Part shown: in pieces, positions 1-12,095 of the stretch
How positions within the stretch are numbered: the stretch's first letter is position 1
Layout: the number at the start of each line of letters is the position of its first letter
NCBI GenBank assembly: GCA_035235625.1
Contig: CP141144.1
Coordinates: forward strand, 14,629,014 to 14,693,013
Direction: 5' to 3'
Length of the DNA: 64,000 nucleotides
Source of the DNA: Saururus chinensis
Lineage: Eukaryota > Streptophyta > Magnoliopsida > Piperales > Saururaceae
Made by a program: the position numbers and the translations under genes
Notes under the pieces: generated by a model
Told to the model about the DNA's origin: nothing
Seen by the model: the letters and a program-made list of their open reading frames with translations, nothing else
Databases searched by the model: none

Positions 1-164
1 TTAAGCTTTTCTTAAGCTTTGAGATCAAAATTTACAACATGGAGTAAGTACTTGGGATAAAAGTGAAGAGGGGAGTACTATCAAGTCTTTTGTAGTTCAT
101 ACTTCATATGCAAGTGATTTAGGCCCTCTGTCTTGTTTTAATTATCTAATTTTAAAAAAATTCC

Positions 165-335
165 AATGTCTCCCTCTGACCTAAATTAATAACTTCATTT
201 AGCAAAAAAGTTTATTCCATATTAATTGCTCCATTTTATTCAATTTAAGTAGTTGAGTACTTTTATTGGATTTCACCGTTCAATAAAAGTTTCAATTTTT
301 TCAAATGTATTTATTAATAGAATCCCATTTAAAAG
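165..335. repeat. Stowaway-like MITE relic
   Basis: This stretch closely resembles the MITE in intron 1 of the DFR gene (20238-20440). The order of blocks is the same: a TGTCTCC block, a CATTTAGCAAAAAA block, a TTATTAATT/TCCATTTT block, a TTTCACC-TTCA-TAAAAG block and a terminal TATTTATTAATA block. The ends are eroded and I could not fix a TA target duplication. The rest of positions 1-663 holds no gene I can recognise; 450-663 is pyrimidine-rich. Confidence 0.45.
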
Positions 336-3081
336 CGACTCGACTCATATGAAGTACACACGCCCAATGTATCCTAGTAGTCCAATTAATATCCTACAAC
401 TTTTGATAAACTTGAGACATTTAACCATAGTTAACGGGTACCAATATAAGCCTCCCTAACTCGATCCTCCTTCCAGCCGCTCCCTCCAATAACGGGATCT
501 CCCCCTCTGCCACCAATCCCCACCACCCACCATCGCTACGTCCTCCACCACTAACCCTTGTGGGTTCTCCATCATTGTCTACTTAGAAGACCTCATGTGC
601 TCTCCTCTGTTAGGTCTGCCACCAGTGAGCTATCACTCGCTCCTCCGTAAGTCACCAGCCACAACCCATGTAAGGACTCTCATCTCTAAACCGGTTTTTG
701 TTTTCTTTTAATTATCGGTTATTACTTGGTTAACTCATTTTCTTACTAATTCGGTGGTTTCGTAAATAAATAGTATTTATGATAGTTTTAATCAAAATCA
801 ACTTTTCAATTAGTAGTTTTAAGTGATTTTGAATCAAATGTGAATTTTTGAGATTTTTCTGAATTGTTACCATTTTTTAAAAATTAGGGTTTGGCGGGAC
901 CTCCTGTGGGCCCCACCGTCAAAATTTGGGTTTTTGGACATCAACACGAGACTTTACAAAAATTTTCATAATTTTTCCAAGTTTTATTAGTGCTCAAATA
1001 ACTAAATTACCCATTTTAGCCTATTTTTCTATTCATACCCCACAACTTACCCATACACACCCCAAAACTTACTATAAAAGAGCAGACCTGAGCCATTCGC
1101 ATTTTGGGAATAGGCTTAGAAGGAGAGGTCAGGCCTAATCCCCAATTAGGCCTGATTTGGAAGGTGTTTAAGGTAAGTCCATTCTAACTAAACACCAAAT
1201 CCTAGCTTTCCTCTTAATCCTTTCTAAATCTACCATTTCCCCTTTGTTTTAATTCGTTTTTAAACATCAAAACTACTAATTTACATCTTTACTTCAAACC
1301 CTAGCTCTAAAAATCCGATTTTTTTGTTCAACAAGCCCTAGATCTAAGTTTTTAATTAGGATTTTATATGTTAAATCGGTTTTAATGGAGTTTAATTCAA
1401 ACTCTATGTCTTTGTAAGGTTTTCAAGAAGGGTGACCATCAAATCCAAGCCTAATCAAGGGACAAGGTAATGGACTTTCGAAATTTTAATTTTTCTATGG
1501 TAAAACTCTTGATTTTGTGGTTTATTTTGAATGGGTTTACTTGTTTTAGTGCTTTAATGACATGATTAGTAAATGATAATCTTTAATCCCGATTTCATAG
1601 GGTTTTATTTTGTTATGATGTGGATTACTATTCTGGAAGTTATGGTGGATTTTTAATGGTGTTTACATTGTTAGATGGTGATTTTGAGTTTTATCAATGG
1701 ATTTTCTATTTGAAAATTCGAAAAGAAGAAGAAGGTCGATTCTGCCTTGTTGGTGTTCAAACGACCCTTCTGGGCATTCGAACAGCAACATTGCCGGATC
1801 GACAGATTTCCTGTTTAGCCGATCGAACGGCCCTTCTGGGTGTTCGAATGGCTACACAACAGAATTTTGTTCTATTTGCATGATGTTTATTTCGGTGATT
1901 CCATTTTAACTTACCAATTTTATATGAATGTGGAGTATTTTGAGCTATATTATGCTACTGGAGAAGCATACCATTGAGGTTATGAAGTTGAGGTATAGAT
2001 TTAAGAGATTTGTGGAATGACTTATGGTTTGTAGTATGACGTTGGAATTGTCATCTTGAAGTTATGAATGGTTGATTCTCTATGGTTAAACATATTTTCA
2101 GTAGGACTACAACCTATAAATGGACTGATTTGTCATGATAGAATGTGGTTAATTGATGTGTGAATGTTAGTGAATGTCATGGCTTAAGGATGAAGTGAAT
2201 GATCTTATATGTGTTTAGCCATTGTAGTTGAGCTTTGATTTGAGTTATGATTTTAATGATTCTTCTTCGATGATTTCTGCTGGATTTCATTATTTGATAT
2301 TAATTTACATGTGTAGTATGGTAGTGAGTTAATTTCAAGCATGTTAAAATGCATTGAGTGAAGTGCTTCTACTAGGTATACACACATGTGGGGATTAATG
2401 ATGATGATAAAGCTTGATATTATGATTATGAATGATGCATTAGGGGCTGATGAGAGCACTTATCATGGATTATGATTCATGTATGTCTGCTCACGTATGT
2501 ACCATGTTGCATGCATCACAAAAATAGATTTCCAATTGAGGCTTTATTGAGGTTAATCGAATTTGATCGATTGGATACAATGTGGTGAAATTGTGTGCCG
2601 GATTGATTGGTCGTGGATTAATCGAAACTTGATTGGTCCAAAAGGACATATTTTGATTTGAGTTCCTGTGTGGAACGAGTGCACTCCCCGGGTTGAGTCT
2701 AGAGAAATGGAATTATGTGGGGACGAGTTGTGTACTTGTCTTGCGGATTTTGAGATTATTATTATAAGTGTCATCTGGACCCTGAGAATTTAGTGTGGTA
2801 TGTTGTGTGCACCCGCTACCACGTGTTCTAGGGTTCCCTGTGTGGGAACTCGGGCTCTCCCCTCCGCAGGAGATGTCCCTGGGCGAACACCCCTGCTCTA
2901 GATTCTCTGTGTGAGAATGAGACATCCTTGGCCAGGATCGTCTAGGGCAAGCAGCTTAGGGATTGACAACCCCGAACTTTCTTTAATTCTTGTGTGGAAT
3001 TTTGGACCATGACACGCCTTCATGGCCTTGTCTATGTTCCCGTCTGTGTGACACTAAATTGTGATTACTCCTTGATGGAGG

Positions 3082-3440
3082 TTGACATGATGTGATGCAT
3101 GATGGGATATGTATGTTAGAGATATATTTCATGCAGGTTGTTATGATGTGATGCATGATGGGATATGTATGTTAGAGATACATTTTATGCGGGTTGATAT
3201 GATGTGATGCATGGTTGAATATGTATGCTAGAGATACATTTCATGCAGGTTGTTATGATGTGATGCATGATGGGATATGTATGTTAGAGATACATTTTAT
3301 GCGGGTTGATATGATGTGATGCATGGTTGAATATGTATGCTAGAGATACATTTCATGCAGGTTGATATGATGTGATGCATGATTGGATTTGTATGTTAGA
3401 GATATATTTCATGCAGGTTGATATGATGTGAATGACACTA
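3082..3440 (-). repeat. Minisatellite inside the outer LTR
   Basis: About six tandem copies of a roughly 57-60 bp unit, marked by TGTATGTTAGAGATAC and GATGTGATGCATG. The array is the inverted counterpart of the one at 4140-4490. Confidence 0.85.
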
Positions 3441-3482
3441 TGTGGATTATACACTATGATGCAGGTTTAAGTGATGTGTATG

Positions 3483-6400
3483 TGTCATGCCCCGGCGATG
3501 CCCGACCCGAGCCGAACCCGGTCCAAGGGCCGGTCAAGCGCGAGGGGGCGACGAAGGGAAATTGAGAAAATGATTTAGCGGAAGACTTAACCCTAACCAC
3601 GGGCGATTTAACAAAATTAAGGAGTACGCACAATCCTTTGAGAAAGAGTAAATAAGAAGGAAAGAAAGATAGTTGCTTATCACAAAGTAAACAACTAATT
3701 TCAACCCACATGCTTAGTTAACTAAAGCCCACACTGGCTCAAAATAAGTCTTAAGCAAACATAACTGTAAAATGTGACATAAATCCAAAACAAAGAACCC
3801 TACACAAAGGTTCTAAACATAAAGCATAAAATCAAAGGAAATAAGTCACACAACGATCTCCATGATTATATCCAAGTCATCTCCGACCTTTCCTCAAAGA
3901 GGAGATCCTGTCTGTCTGTGTGTCGCACCACGTAGCCCTAAAACAAAACACAAGAAAGAGTGGTGAGTTTAACAAACTCAACAATGGTTTTTAATATCAC
4001 TATCAGCATCGAAAATACGATAGCATAGCAATATGATCATTCAAATCAAAGATTTACATGGTGCATCATTTTCTGATCACGCATACACATCACCTAAAAC
4101 TGCATCATAGTGCATAATCCACATAATTTCATTCTCATCATAACACCCTGCATGAAATGTATCTCTAACATACATATTCCATCATACATCATACTATAAT
4201 CAACCTGCATGAATGTATCTCTAACATACATATTCCATCATGCATCATATCACAATCAACCTGCATGGATGTATCTCTAACATACATATTCCATCATGCA
4301 TCACATCATAACAACCTGCATGAATGTATCTCTAACATACATATTTTATCGTGCATCATATCACAATCAACCTGCATGGATGTATCTCTAACATACATAT
4401 TCCATCATGCATCACATCATAACAACCTGCATGAATGTATCTCTAACATACATATTTCATCCTGCATCATATCATAATCAACCTCCATCAAGGAGTAATC
4501 ACAAGTTGGTGTCACACAGACAGGACATAGACAAGGCCACGAAGGCGTGTCATGGTCCAAAATTCTACACAAGAATTCAAGAAAGATCGGGGTTGTCAGT
4601 CCCTAAAGACTACTCGCCCTCGATGATCCTGGCCAAGGATGTCCCATTCTCACACAGAGAATCTAGAGCAGGGGTGTTCGCCCAAGGACATCTCCTGCGG
4701 TGGAGAGAGAGCCTGAATTCCCACACAGGGAACCCTAGAACACGTGGTAGCGGGTGCACACGACATACCATACTGGATTCTTAGGGTCCAGATGACACTC
4801 ATAATAACATTCTCACAATCCGCAATACAAGTACACAACTCGTCTCCACATAATTCCATTTAATTAGACTCAACCCGGGGAGTGCACTCGTTCTACACAG
4901 GAACTCAAATCAAAACATGTCCTTTTGGACCAATCAAGTTTCGATTAATCTATGACCGATCAATCCGGCACACAATTTCACCACATTGTATCCAATCGAT
5001 CAAATTCGATTAACCTCGATAAAGCCTCAATTGGAAATCCATTTTCATGATGCATGCAACATGGTACATACGTGGGCAGACATACATGAATCATAATCCA
5101 TGATAAGCGCTCTCATCAGCCCCTAATGTATCATTCATAATCATAATATCAAGCTTCAACATCATCATTAAACCCCACATGTGTGTGTACCTAGTGGAAG
5201 CATTTCACACAATGCATGCCAACATGCTTGAAATTAAACTCACTACCACACTACACATGTGAATTACCCTCTAAACATGAATTCCAGCGGAAATCATAGG
5301 AGAAGAAACGTTGAAATCATAACTCAAATCAAAACTCAACCACAAAGGCTACACACATATAAGATCATTCATTTCATCCTTGAGTCATGACATTTACCAA
5401 CATCCACACATCAACTAACTACATTCTATCATGACAAATCAGTCCATTAATAGGTTGTAGTCTTACTGAAAATATGCTTAACCAAAGGGAATCAACCATT
5501 CATAATTTCAAGATGACAATTCCAACATCATGCTACAAAACATAAGTCATTCCACAAATCTCTAAGCATATATCTCAACTCCATAACCTCAATAGCATGC
5601 CTTTTCAGTAGCATAATATAGCTTAAAATACTCCACATTCATATGAAATTGGCAAGCTAAAGTGAAATCATCGCAATAAACATCATGCATTAGAACACAA
5701 TTCTGCTGTGTAGCCGTTCGAACGCCCTTCAGGCCGTTTGATCGGCTAAACGGGAAAATTTTAAATTCACAGTTTGGCCATTCGAATGCCCAGCAGGCTG
5801 TTCAATCGGTTGAACTGAAAATCTGTAAATCCAATAATGTTGCCGTTAGAACGCCCAGAAAGGCCGTTCGAACGCCCAGAAAGGCCGTTCGAACGCCAAC
5901 AAGGCAGAACTGACCATCTTCTTCATTTCGCAATTTCAAACCGAAACACTATTGATAACACTTCAAATCATCATCTAACACCCTAATTATCATTAAAAGT
6001 CCTTCATGACTTTCAGAATGTTAAACCATATCATAATAAGGCAAAACCCTATAAAATCGGGATTAAAGCTTACCATTTTCTAATCATGCCATTAACACAC
6101 CAAATCAAGCAACTCCATTCAAAATAAGCCAAAAATCAAGAGTTTTATCATGGATAAACTGAAATTTCAAAAGTCCATTACCTTATCACTTGATTAAGGT
6201 CAGATTTGATGGTCACCCTTCTTGAAAACCTTACAAAAACATAGTGTTTGAATTAAACTCCATTAAAAATTGATTTACCAAAGAAATCCCTAATTAAAAC
6301 TTAGATCGAAGGCTTGTTGAACATAAAAATCGAATTTTGAAATCTAGGGTTTGTAGTAAAATACAAATCAGTAGTTTTTGATGTCCAAAAATAAATTGAA

Positions 6401-6996
6401 ACAAAGGGGAAATGGTAGATTTAGAATAGATTAAGAAGAAAGCTAGGGTTTAGTGCTTAATTAGAGTAGGCTTACCTTAAACACCTTCTAATCCGGGCCT
6501 AATTGGGGATTAGGCCTGACCTCTCCTCCTTAGCCTATTCCCAAAAATGGAAATGGCTCAGGTTTGACCTTTTATAGTAAGGGTTGGGGTATGTATGGGT
6601 AAGTTATGGGGTGTAAATAGGAAAAGTAGGCTAAAAATGGGTATTTTACAAATTTGAGCACTAATTAAGTCTAAAAAAATTATGAAAATTTTTATATGAC
6701 ATTAAGTAGATATTTGGGTTCATTTGACACAAAAACCAAAATTTCAGCGATGGGGCCCACAGGGGTCCTGCCAAAACCCTAATTTTTGGAAAATAGTAAA
6801 AATTCAAAAAAATCCCAAAAATTCACATTTGTCAAAAAATCACTTAAACCACTAATCTTAAAGTTGATTTTGGTTAAAACCATCATAAACACTATTTATT
6901 TATGAAATCACCGAATAAATCAGAAAATACGTTAATCTCACGATAACCGATAATTAAAGAAAACCAAAAACTGGTTTAGAGATGAGGGTCCTTACA
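3483..6996 (+). mobile_element. Inner 3.5-kb solo LTR nested in the outer copy
   Basis: The unit begins TGTCATGCCCCGGCGATG at 3483 and ends GGGTCCTTACA at 6996. It is flanked by a perfect 5-bp target-site duplication, GTATG (3478-3482 and 6997-7001). It belongs to the same family as the flanking outer LTR and lies in the opposite orientation, so 669-3482 and 3483-6996 are largely reverse complements. The perfect TSD, against the 4/5 TSD of the outer copy, fits a younger insertion. No coding capacity is seen. Confidence 0.88.
4140..4490 (+). repeat. Minisatellite inside the inner LTR
   Basis: About six tandem copies of a roughly 57-bp unit containing ACCTGCATGAATGTATCTC and ACATACATATTCCATC. 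The short open frames over it are products of the repeat and are not genes. Confidence 0.85.
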
Positions 6997-7707
6997 GTAT
7001 GTGTAATTAGAAAATGATACATCTCGTCAATCTTAGATCTGAATGATTTTATTGCTATGCTATCGTATTTCTGATGATGATAATTATATTAAAAACCATT
7101 GTTGAGTTTGTTAAACTCACCCCTCTTTCTTCTGTTTTTGCTTCGGGGCTACGTGGTGCGACACGCAGACAGACAGGATCTCCTCTTTGAGAAAAGATAA
7201 GAGATGACTTGGATGTTTTCGTGGAGACTCTTATGTGACTTATTTTCCTTGGTTTATGCTTTATGTTTAGAACCTTTGTGTAGGGTTTTCTGTTGGATTT
7301 TTTATGCTACTTTATATAGTTGTGTTTGCTTAAGACCTATTTTGAGCCAGTGTGGGCTATGGTTGACTAAGCATGTGGGTTTGAGACTAGTTGTTTACTT
7401 TGTATTAAGCAACTCTCTTTCTCTTCTTCTTGTTTACTCTTGCTCAAAGGAATGTACGTACTCTGTAATTCTGTTAGATGACCTATGGTTAGGGTTAAGT
7501 CTTCCGCTAAACCGTATCTCAATTTTTCCTCGTCGCCCCTGCGCGCTTAACTGGCCCTTGGACCGGGTTCGGCTCGGGTCGGGCATCGCCGGGGCGTGAC
7601 AACCCCCGTCACTCAAATACTTTGTTGTAAATTAAACCCCTACTTTTGGGGATACTTTTGGAGATCTATCACTCTCCAAAAATCGCTGCAATGGCAATCA
7701 ACTCACT

Positions 7708-9168
7708 ATGAAGTCAAACTTCTCCACACCAATGGAGCTTCTCCCTCTATCAACCGCCTATTTCCTCTCCAGCGAGGCTCCCTCTGTGGCCTCCTCTCGT
7801 TCCTCTTTCAGACTTTCCTTCTTCGCGAACTTCCTATCTTGAAGGAATAGACTTGAATGGCAGAGAGCTCACTCTCACTAATTGCTTCCCCTTTGGGCCC
7901 CTGAATCAGTGCTCTTGAATTGCATTCCCAAGTCGTCTGTTTAGTGTCGGCTTGAGGAAGATGCTTTGGATTGTTCGCCGTGAGAGTCGGAGTGCGTCGA
8001 CGTGATCAACATCAAGAGTAGGAAGGATGTCATGATTGATTTTTGCCTTGAGTCCTCGTTTGCTTGGTGCTTCCTGAAATTCTAGTCATTCAGTCTAGCT
8101 CGCCTCCTTGCTTTGGATTTAATGCTTTGGAAATATCTTATTTTTTACAAATTTGATGTTAGTTAATGTGAATTTTCTTGAAGTCATGAACTAGTTTCTA
8201 AGGAGCGCTCTCAATGATCAACTTCAATGTCAGGACTATATATATGAGAGATTCTCAAAGAGTTTAGTTGCTGCAGAGGTCTCCAGGAGAAGGTCCTCCC
8301 CTTTTCAAATTCTAAATTTTGTTTCTTTTACAATGCCAAACTCCAAGACAGTGATGTTAATTTTATTTTATTTGGCAATGCTCATTGGCTTTAATTATTG
8401 CTATAAATCTTCTAATCAGTTATTGATGCATACACTTTTTTGGAGAGTATGTAGCTTTTGATCACTTTATAAAGCAATAAAAATTATAGCAAAAAATTTA
8501 TTTTCAAGATATGGTCCTCAGGAATGTGGAAGTTCCACACTTGACACATCTGAGTAGCCGAGTAGTTATTCTTTTTTGTGCATTACTTACCTTGTCTCTT
8601 TATCTATCACCCGCTCCTCCTTTTTATTTATTTATTGCTTTTTCAAAAGACCTGCATGGGCTTGTTTCAATTCCAATGTTGTGGTTATAACTATTGTCAC
8701 ATGTTGGTTTTCCACTTGGCTTTATATGTATTTCCCTATTGTAGAAGTTTGGCAATTAAATGTGCTTTTTCGTAAATTGAAAAGATTGGATAGTATAAAA
8801 TGTAACAAATATTGTAACACTTAACAAGTAGTTTTGGTTAATTTCTTTATTATCCGTTCTGATGTATATTGCAAAAAAAGCTATTCTACTGTCAATTTTT
8901 TATCCTTTTGTATATGGACCACATCAGAGAGAGAGAGTAAAATAAGAACTTGCTAGTAGTTCATGTAATTTTGGGTGTTAGGCTGTGTTAGCAGTGCACC
9001 TCAAAGCTAATTCATTGTTTCTTGCTTTTATTGCAGGTTGTGACTACTGGATACGTCTATGATCATGTTCCAGCATCAGAGCTTCTCAATGCAGTAAAAG
9101 GAATAGCTGGATTGGTCATTGTTGTTGTGAAGCCTTTTAGCTTTAAAGGTCAAAGATGGAAGCAAGAG
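7708..9168 (+). pseudogene. ARC3-like (FtsZ-like plastid division protein) gene fragment
   Basis: Two or three exon-like pieces point to an ARC3-type gene. A possible N-terminal piece runs from the ATGs at 7708/7732 (MELLPLSTAYF..) and meets a stop near 7845. Around 8000-8085 the frame reads IKSRKDVMIDFCLESSF, which resembles an N-terminal SRKD-DFCL block of ARC3 as I recall it. A clean exon at 9037-9168 (44 codons) lies between a TTGCAG acceptor and a GTACAAGG donor and encodes TGYVYDHVPASELL followed by VVKPFSFKGQR; the KPFSFxG motif is typical of FtsZ-fold proteins. No nucleotide-binding GGGTG region or other downstream exons were found, so this is a truncated remnant. The family assignment rests on recalled similarity and is moderate; the 9037-9168 exon itself is better supported than its name. 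Confidence 0.5.
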
Positions 9169-10415
9169 GTACAAGGTTTATGATAACTAAATCCAAATTG
9201 ATCTTGGCAAGGTTGGCTAAAATGGACTTGAATTTACACCAGTATTAAGTAGACAAGAATAGATCAGAGGGAGAAATTTTCAGCTTATTGTTGAACATGA
9301 ATGATGGCTGAAAATAAATGGACTTTGAACCCCTGATATTCCAACATTGTTTGTGATCTTTTTTAGTGATCCATGAATTAAAGAACTTTTACCATAAAGT
9401 TGTTCAATGAAATGCTTGGTACTTACCAATGATATGTTTGTGGTCTCTAGCTCTTACTGTAATTTCTTACATTGCATCAAGATTTAGTATTTCTGCTTTA
9501 TTGGTTAAGGAAATATGAAAAATAATTTGGTTACTTGGTCATTTGTCATAGAAATTTTCTTGTGGGCTAAAAACTTAGTTGAATGAAATGCATGAGATAT
9601 GTACTTGCCTCCTATCAATAAAGGGGTATCTAGTTTATATGGCTTGAGATATGACATATTATATGTTGCTGATTTAAGCATTGCTGATTTTGTAGTGTCT
9701 GATTGGCAATTTCAATTACAGCCAAGTGGTGGTCAGAAGAGGAATGTTGTGAATGTATAAAGTTTGCTGAGAAAGAGGATTCTACCTCTTGGCCATAGCT
9801 CAGATTTTGTTTTAAGTAGTGGATCATAATGCCTCCGATGGTTGACTTCTAATGACAATTGGGAGGAATTGAACATTATGCTCTCTTATAACAAGTTCAC
9901 GTAAGAGTTCTTATATTCCTTTTTTGGAATGTAAATTTTGTAAATGCAAACGCTTCTATTAAGGTTCATGCAATATGTTATAGGTACCTTTCCAATGTGG
10001 ACTATAAAACCCTTCACTGATTAAATTCATCTAGTTCTATTTCTTGTTAGCTATTTGTATGTGTTGCTTTCATCGAGGAAATTTGTAGATAATTATCCTA
10101 AAATTTGAGTATCGATTTTGCATAAAACTGCCATGAGATCTTCAAAAACCAAAATACAAATTGGGTTTATGAAAAGATTAATCCAATCATGGCACGAGTG
10201 ACAGTGTACATGAAGTTCAAGCAACTGATAAAGAAAAAATTCATATTTTTTACAAGGGTAAAAGTTAGAGAAACAACTACAAAATCTTGTTTTGCCAAGA
10301 AAATGTTCTACTTGATCCTTGTGTTTCCCCATTTTTGAGGGCCCACTTTCAACCCGATTAGGTCCCAACTTCCATGGATAACGATGGTTCTTAATAGTTC
10401 AAAAATACATGCATA
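9169..10415. other. Spacer, no gene recognised
   Basis: AT-rich sequence without an exon, RNA gene or repeat structure that I can support. Short open frames here have no recognisable motif. Confidence 0.5.
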
Positions 10416-10850
10416 TCATTTTATTTGCTTATACAAGTCCTCAACAATAACTCCACCGATAATCTTTCCGCTATCAAGATCCTCATAGGCTTTGCTAGCT
10501 TCCTCCAATTTACATTTACTTGAAACATAAGCATTAAGATTAAAGAAACCAGTCTCGACAAGCTTAATCACTTGGGGGAGAGCTTGTCTTGCTCGAGCCC
10601 CATATATGCCTATAATTTTCACCTTCATAACAAGCATAAATCAGACATGTAAGCAACTTCATAATACTGAACACATTGTATTCATACATGCCTATAGACT
10701 AGTCGCTTAATGTCTACTTCACCAACAATAGTAGATGCAACAAGCCCTAGCATCACAACCTTTCACCATCTCGTACACTTTGAGCACACTGTGAGAAGGT
10801 TATATGTTTTCCAAATGCTTCCACAACAACATTAGAGACCCCTTCCTCCT
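10416..10850 (-). pseudogene. Medium-chain alcohol dehydrogenase (GroES-like) 3' fragment
   Basis: The minus strand encodes the C-terminal part of a zinc-type medium-chain dehydrogenase of the plant GroES-like alcohol dehydrogenase family. From about 10850 it reads GVSNVVVEAFGKHITFSQC, then a one-base frameshift near 10765, then VVMLGLVASTIVGEVDIKRL. The last piece (10637-10416) reads VKIIGIYGARARQALPQVI and ends ..DSGKIIGGVIVEDLYKQIK and a stop. These blocks follow the family order (nucleotide-fold strands, then the C-terminal substrate domain). The junction between the two pieces has no canonical GT donor. The catalytic and zinc-binding N-terminal two thirds are absent. It is a broken gene fragment, opposite in direction to the ARC3-like fragment next to it. 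Confidence 0.68.
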
Positions 10851-11687
10851 ATTATTTTTCATCAACAATTGGATGGAACTAATTGTTAAACAAGCAATTA
10901 CATGAGATGCAAGGCACATAATCTTGAGATTTATATAATGCATATACTAATTGTTTGTAAGATTTTTGAAGGCCTAATAAAATAAAAGTAGAGAGAGAGA
11001 GCCTATCATTCATACTTTGATAACAAAACACTGCTTTTTGCTAAAGACATCATAGAAGTATTGTCTTATAACTAGAACTATAAACTGCCTAAATATAACT
11101 AGCACTGTATAGGGCTCAACAAAAAGGAAAATATTCTTTTTTAAAAATAATTTCCCGTTTATCAATAAATATGCATGATATACTTAACAAAGAATGCATG
11201 TTCCAGATGTATTACATAATATTACAACCTACCTCTTCCAATAGTGTTTGGCTAGAGTTTATTCTTAAAAATTAATGCTTTGGTGGTACCTATGGGAGGT
11301 ATTTTTGAGAGAAGAGCCACTTCAACTGTCATACATAAAAAACATGAACACATAAGAAAATCCAAAAGATTGAAAAGAATTTTGGTTTTATATGTGGAAA
11401 ATAGTGAAGAAGACTCAAATTGTATGTCAAAATCTTCGTGAGCTAATAGGATTTTTAGTGGGTAAAATTGACAAAAGGGTCAGAAATAGCCTTTATTTTA
11501 AGGTGATTGTAACTAAAGCTCAACCTACCATAACTAGTGAAGAGTAAGTTTATTTGTCAATAAATTAGATCACAAGTCTAAACCCCAAGATGAGTGCAAC
11601 ATAATGCAAGGCAACTAATACAAATAACAACACACTAAAATGATGAGATTTTAACCATCATTAAAGAAAAATTCCATGTAAATATTA
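10851..11687. other. Spacer, no gene recognised
   Basis: AT-rich sequence. A short GA run is present near 10990. No further exons of the dehydrogenase could be recognised upstream. Confidence 0.45.
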
Positions 11688-11791
11688 CTCCCTCCATCCT
11701 ATATTAATAGCTCCATTTAGTTTTTCAAAATAAACTAAAAATAGTGCATTTTGAAAAACTAAATGGAGCTAATAATATGGGACTAAGAGAG
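11688..11791. mobile_element. Stowaway-like MITE, 104 bp
   Basis: The element starts CTCCCTCCATCC and ends GGGACTAAGAGAG and is flanked by TA on both sides (11686-11687 and 11792-11793). The interior is nearly palindromic: AGCTCCATTTAG on the left pairs with CTAAATGGAGCT on the right. This is typical of Tc1/mariner-related Stowaway MITEs, which have CTCCCTC ends and a TA target. Confidence 0.8.
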
Positions 11792-11805
11792 TACTATATA
11801 ATGAC

Positions 11806-12095
11806 ATCTTATCCGTTGTTCTTTTAAACCATATCCTTTCTTTTAAAGTTGCCCGTTCCCCTTTGGAACCTTGCATTTAGTGTTTACATATGACAAAATT
11901 TCTTTTTTAAAATTGCTTATCAAGAGCAGTGTTCCATTTTATCTTATCCAATTCTTGATCAAAAACACCTAAAGTGTCTTAGTGTCATCATTTTTGTGAT
12001 GCTGGCAAGTCTATCAACACAACAAGTGGATTTGTAAATTTCAATTATAATGAGAACTCCCCCTTGGAACTTGCTGTTAGCTTGTGCGCCTTATC
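11806..12095 (+). repeat. Dispersed repeat, left part (interrupted by the 5-kb LTR)
   Basis: This segment matches 29854-30143 over its length, for example TTATCCGTTGTTCTTT, TGATGCTGGCAAGTCTATC and CCCCCTTGGAACTTGCTGTT. It is cut at 12095 by the solo LTR and continues at 17083. Its nature is unknown; no coding is recognised. Confidence 0.85.

Larger units (their letters stand above)
669..7601 (-). mobile_element. Outer 3.4-kb solo LTR, split by an inner solo LTR
   Basis: This is an LTR-type unit in inverted orientation. Read on the minus strand it starts at 7601 with TGTCACGCCCCGGCGATG and ends at 669 with ..GTCCTTACA, giving the TG..CA ends of LTRs. It is flanked by ACCCA (664-668) and ACCCC (7602-7606), a 4/5 target-site duplication. 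Positions 3483-6996 are a second copy inserted into it; without that copy the unit is about 3.41 kb, matching the copy at 55974-59400. No primer-binding site, polypurine tract or protease/RT/integrase coding was found inside, so a solo LTR is the best reading. A Ty3/gypsy origin is inferred from the terminal sequence style only. Orientation is set by similarity of the ends to the 5-kb LTR and could be reversed. Confidence 0.82.

Noticed and set aside
3082-4490. Regularly repeated units resembling a repeat-spacer array
   Set aside because: The units are contiguous minisatellite copies inside LTRs in a plant genome, without unique spacers; not a CRISPR array.
669-7601. Idea that the two outer segments are inverted LTRs or TIRs of one transposon
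   Set aside because: Both copies have independent TG..CA ends and 5-bp duplications, which fits nested solo LTRs better.
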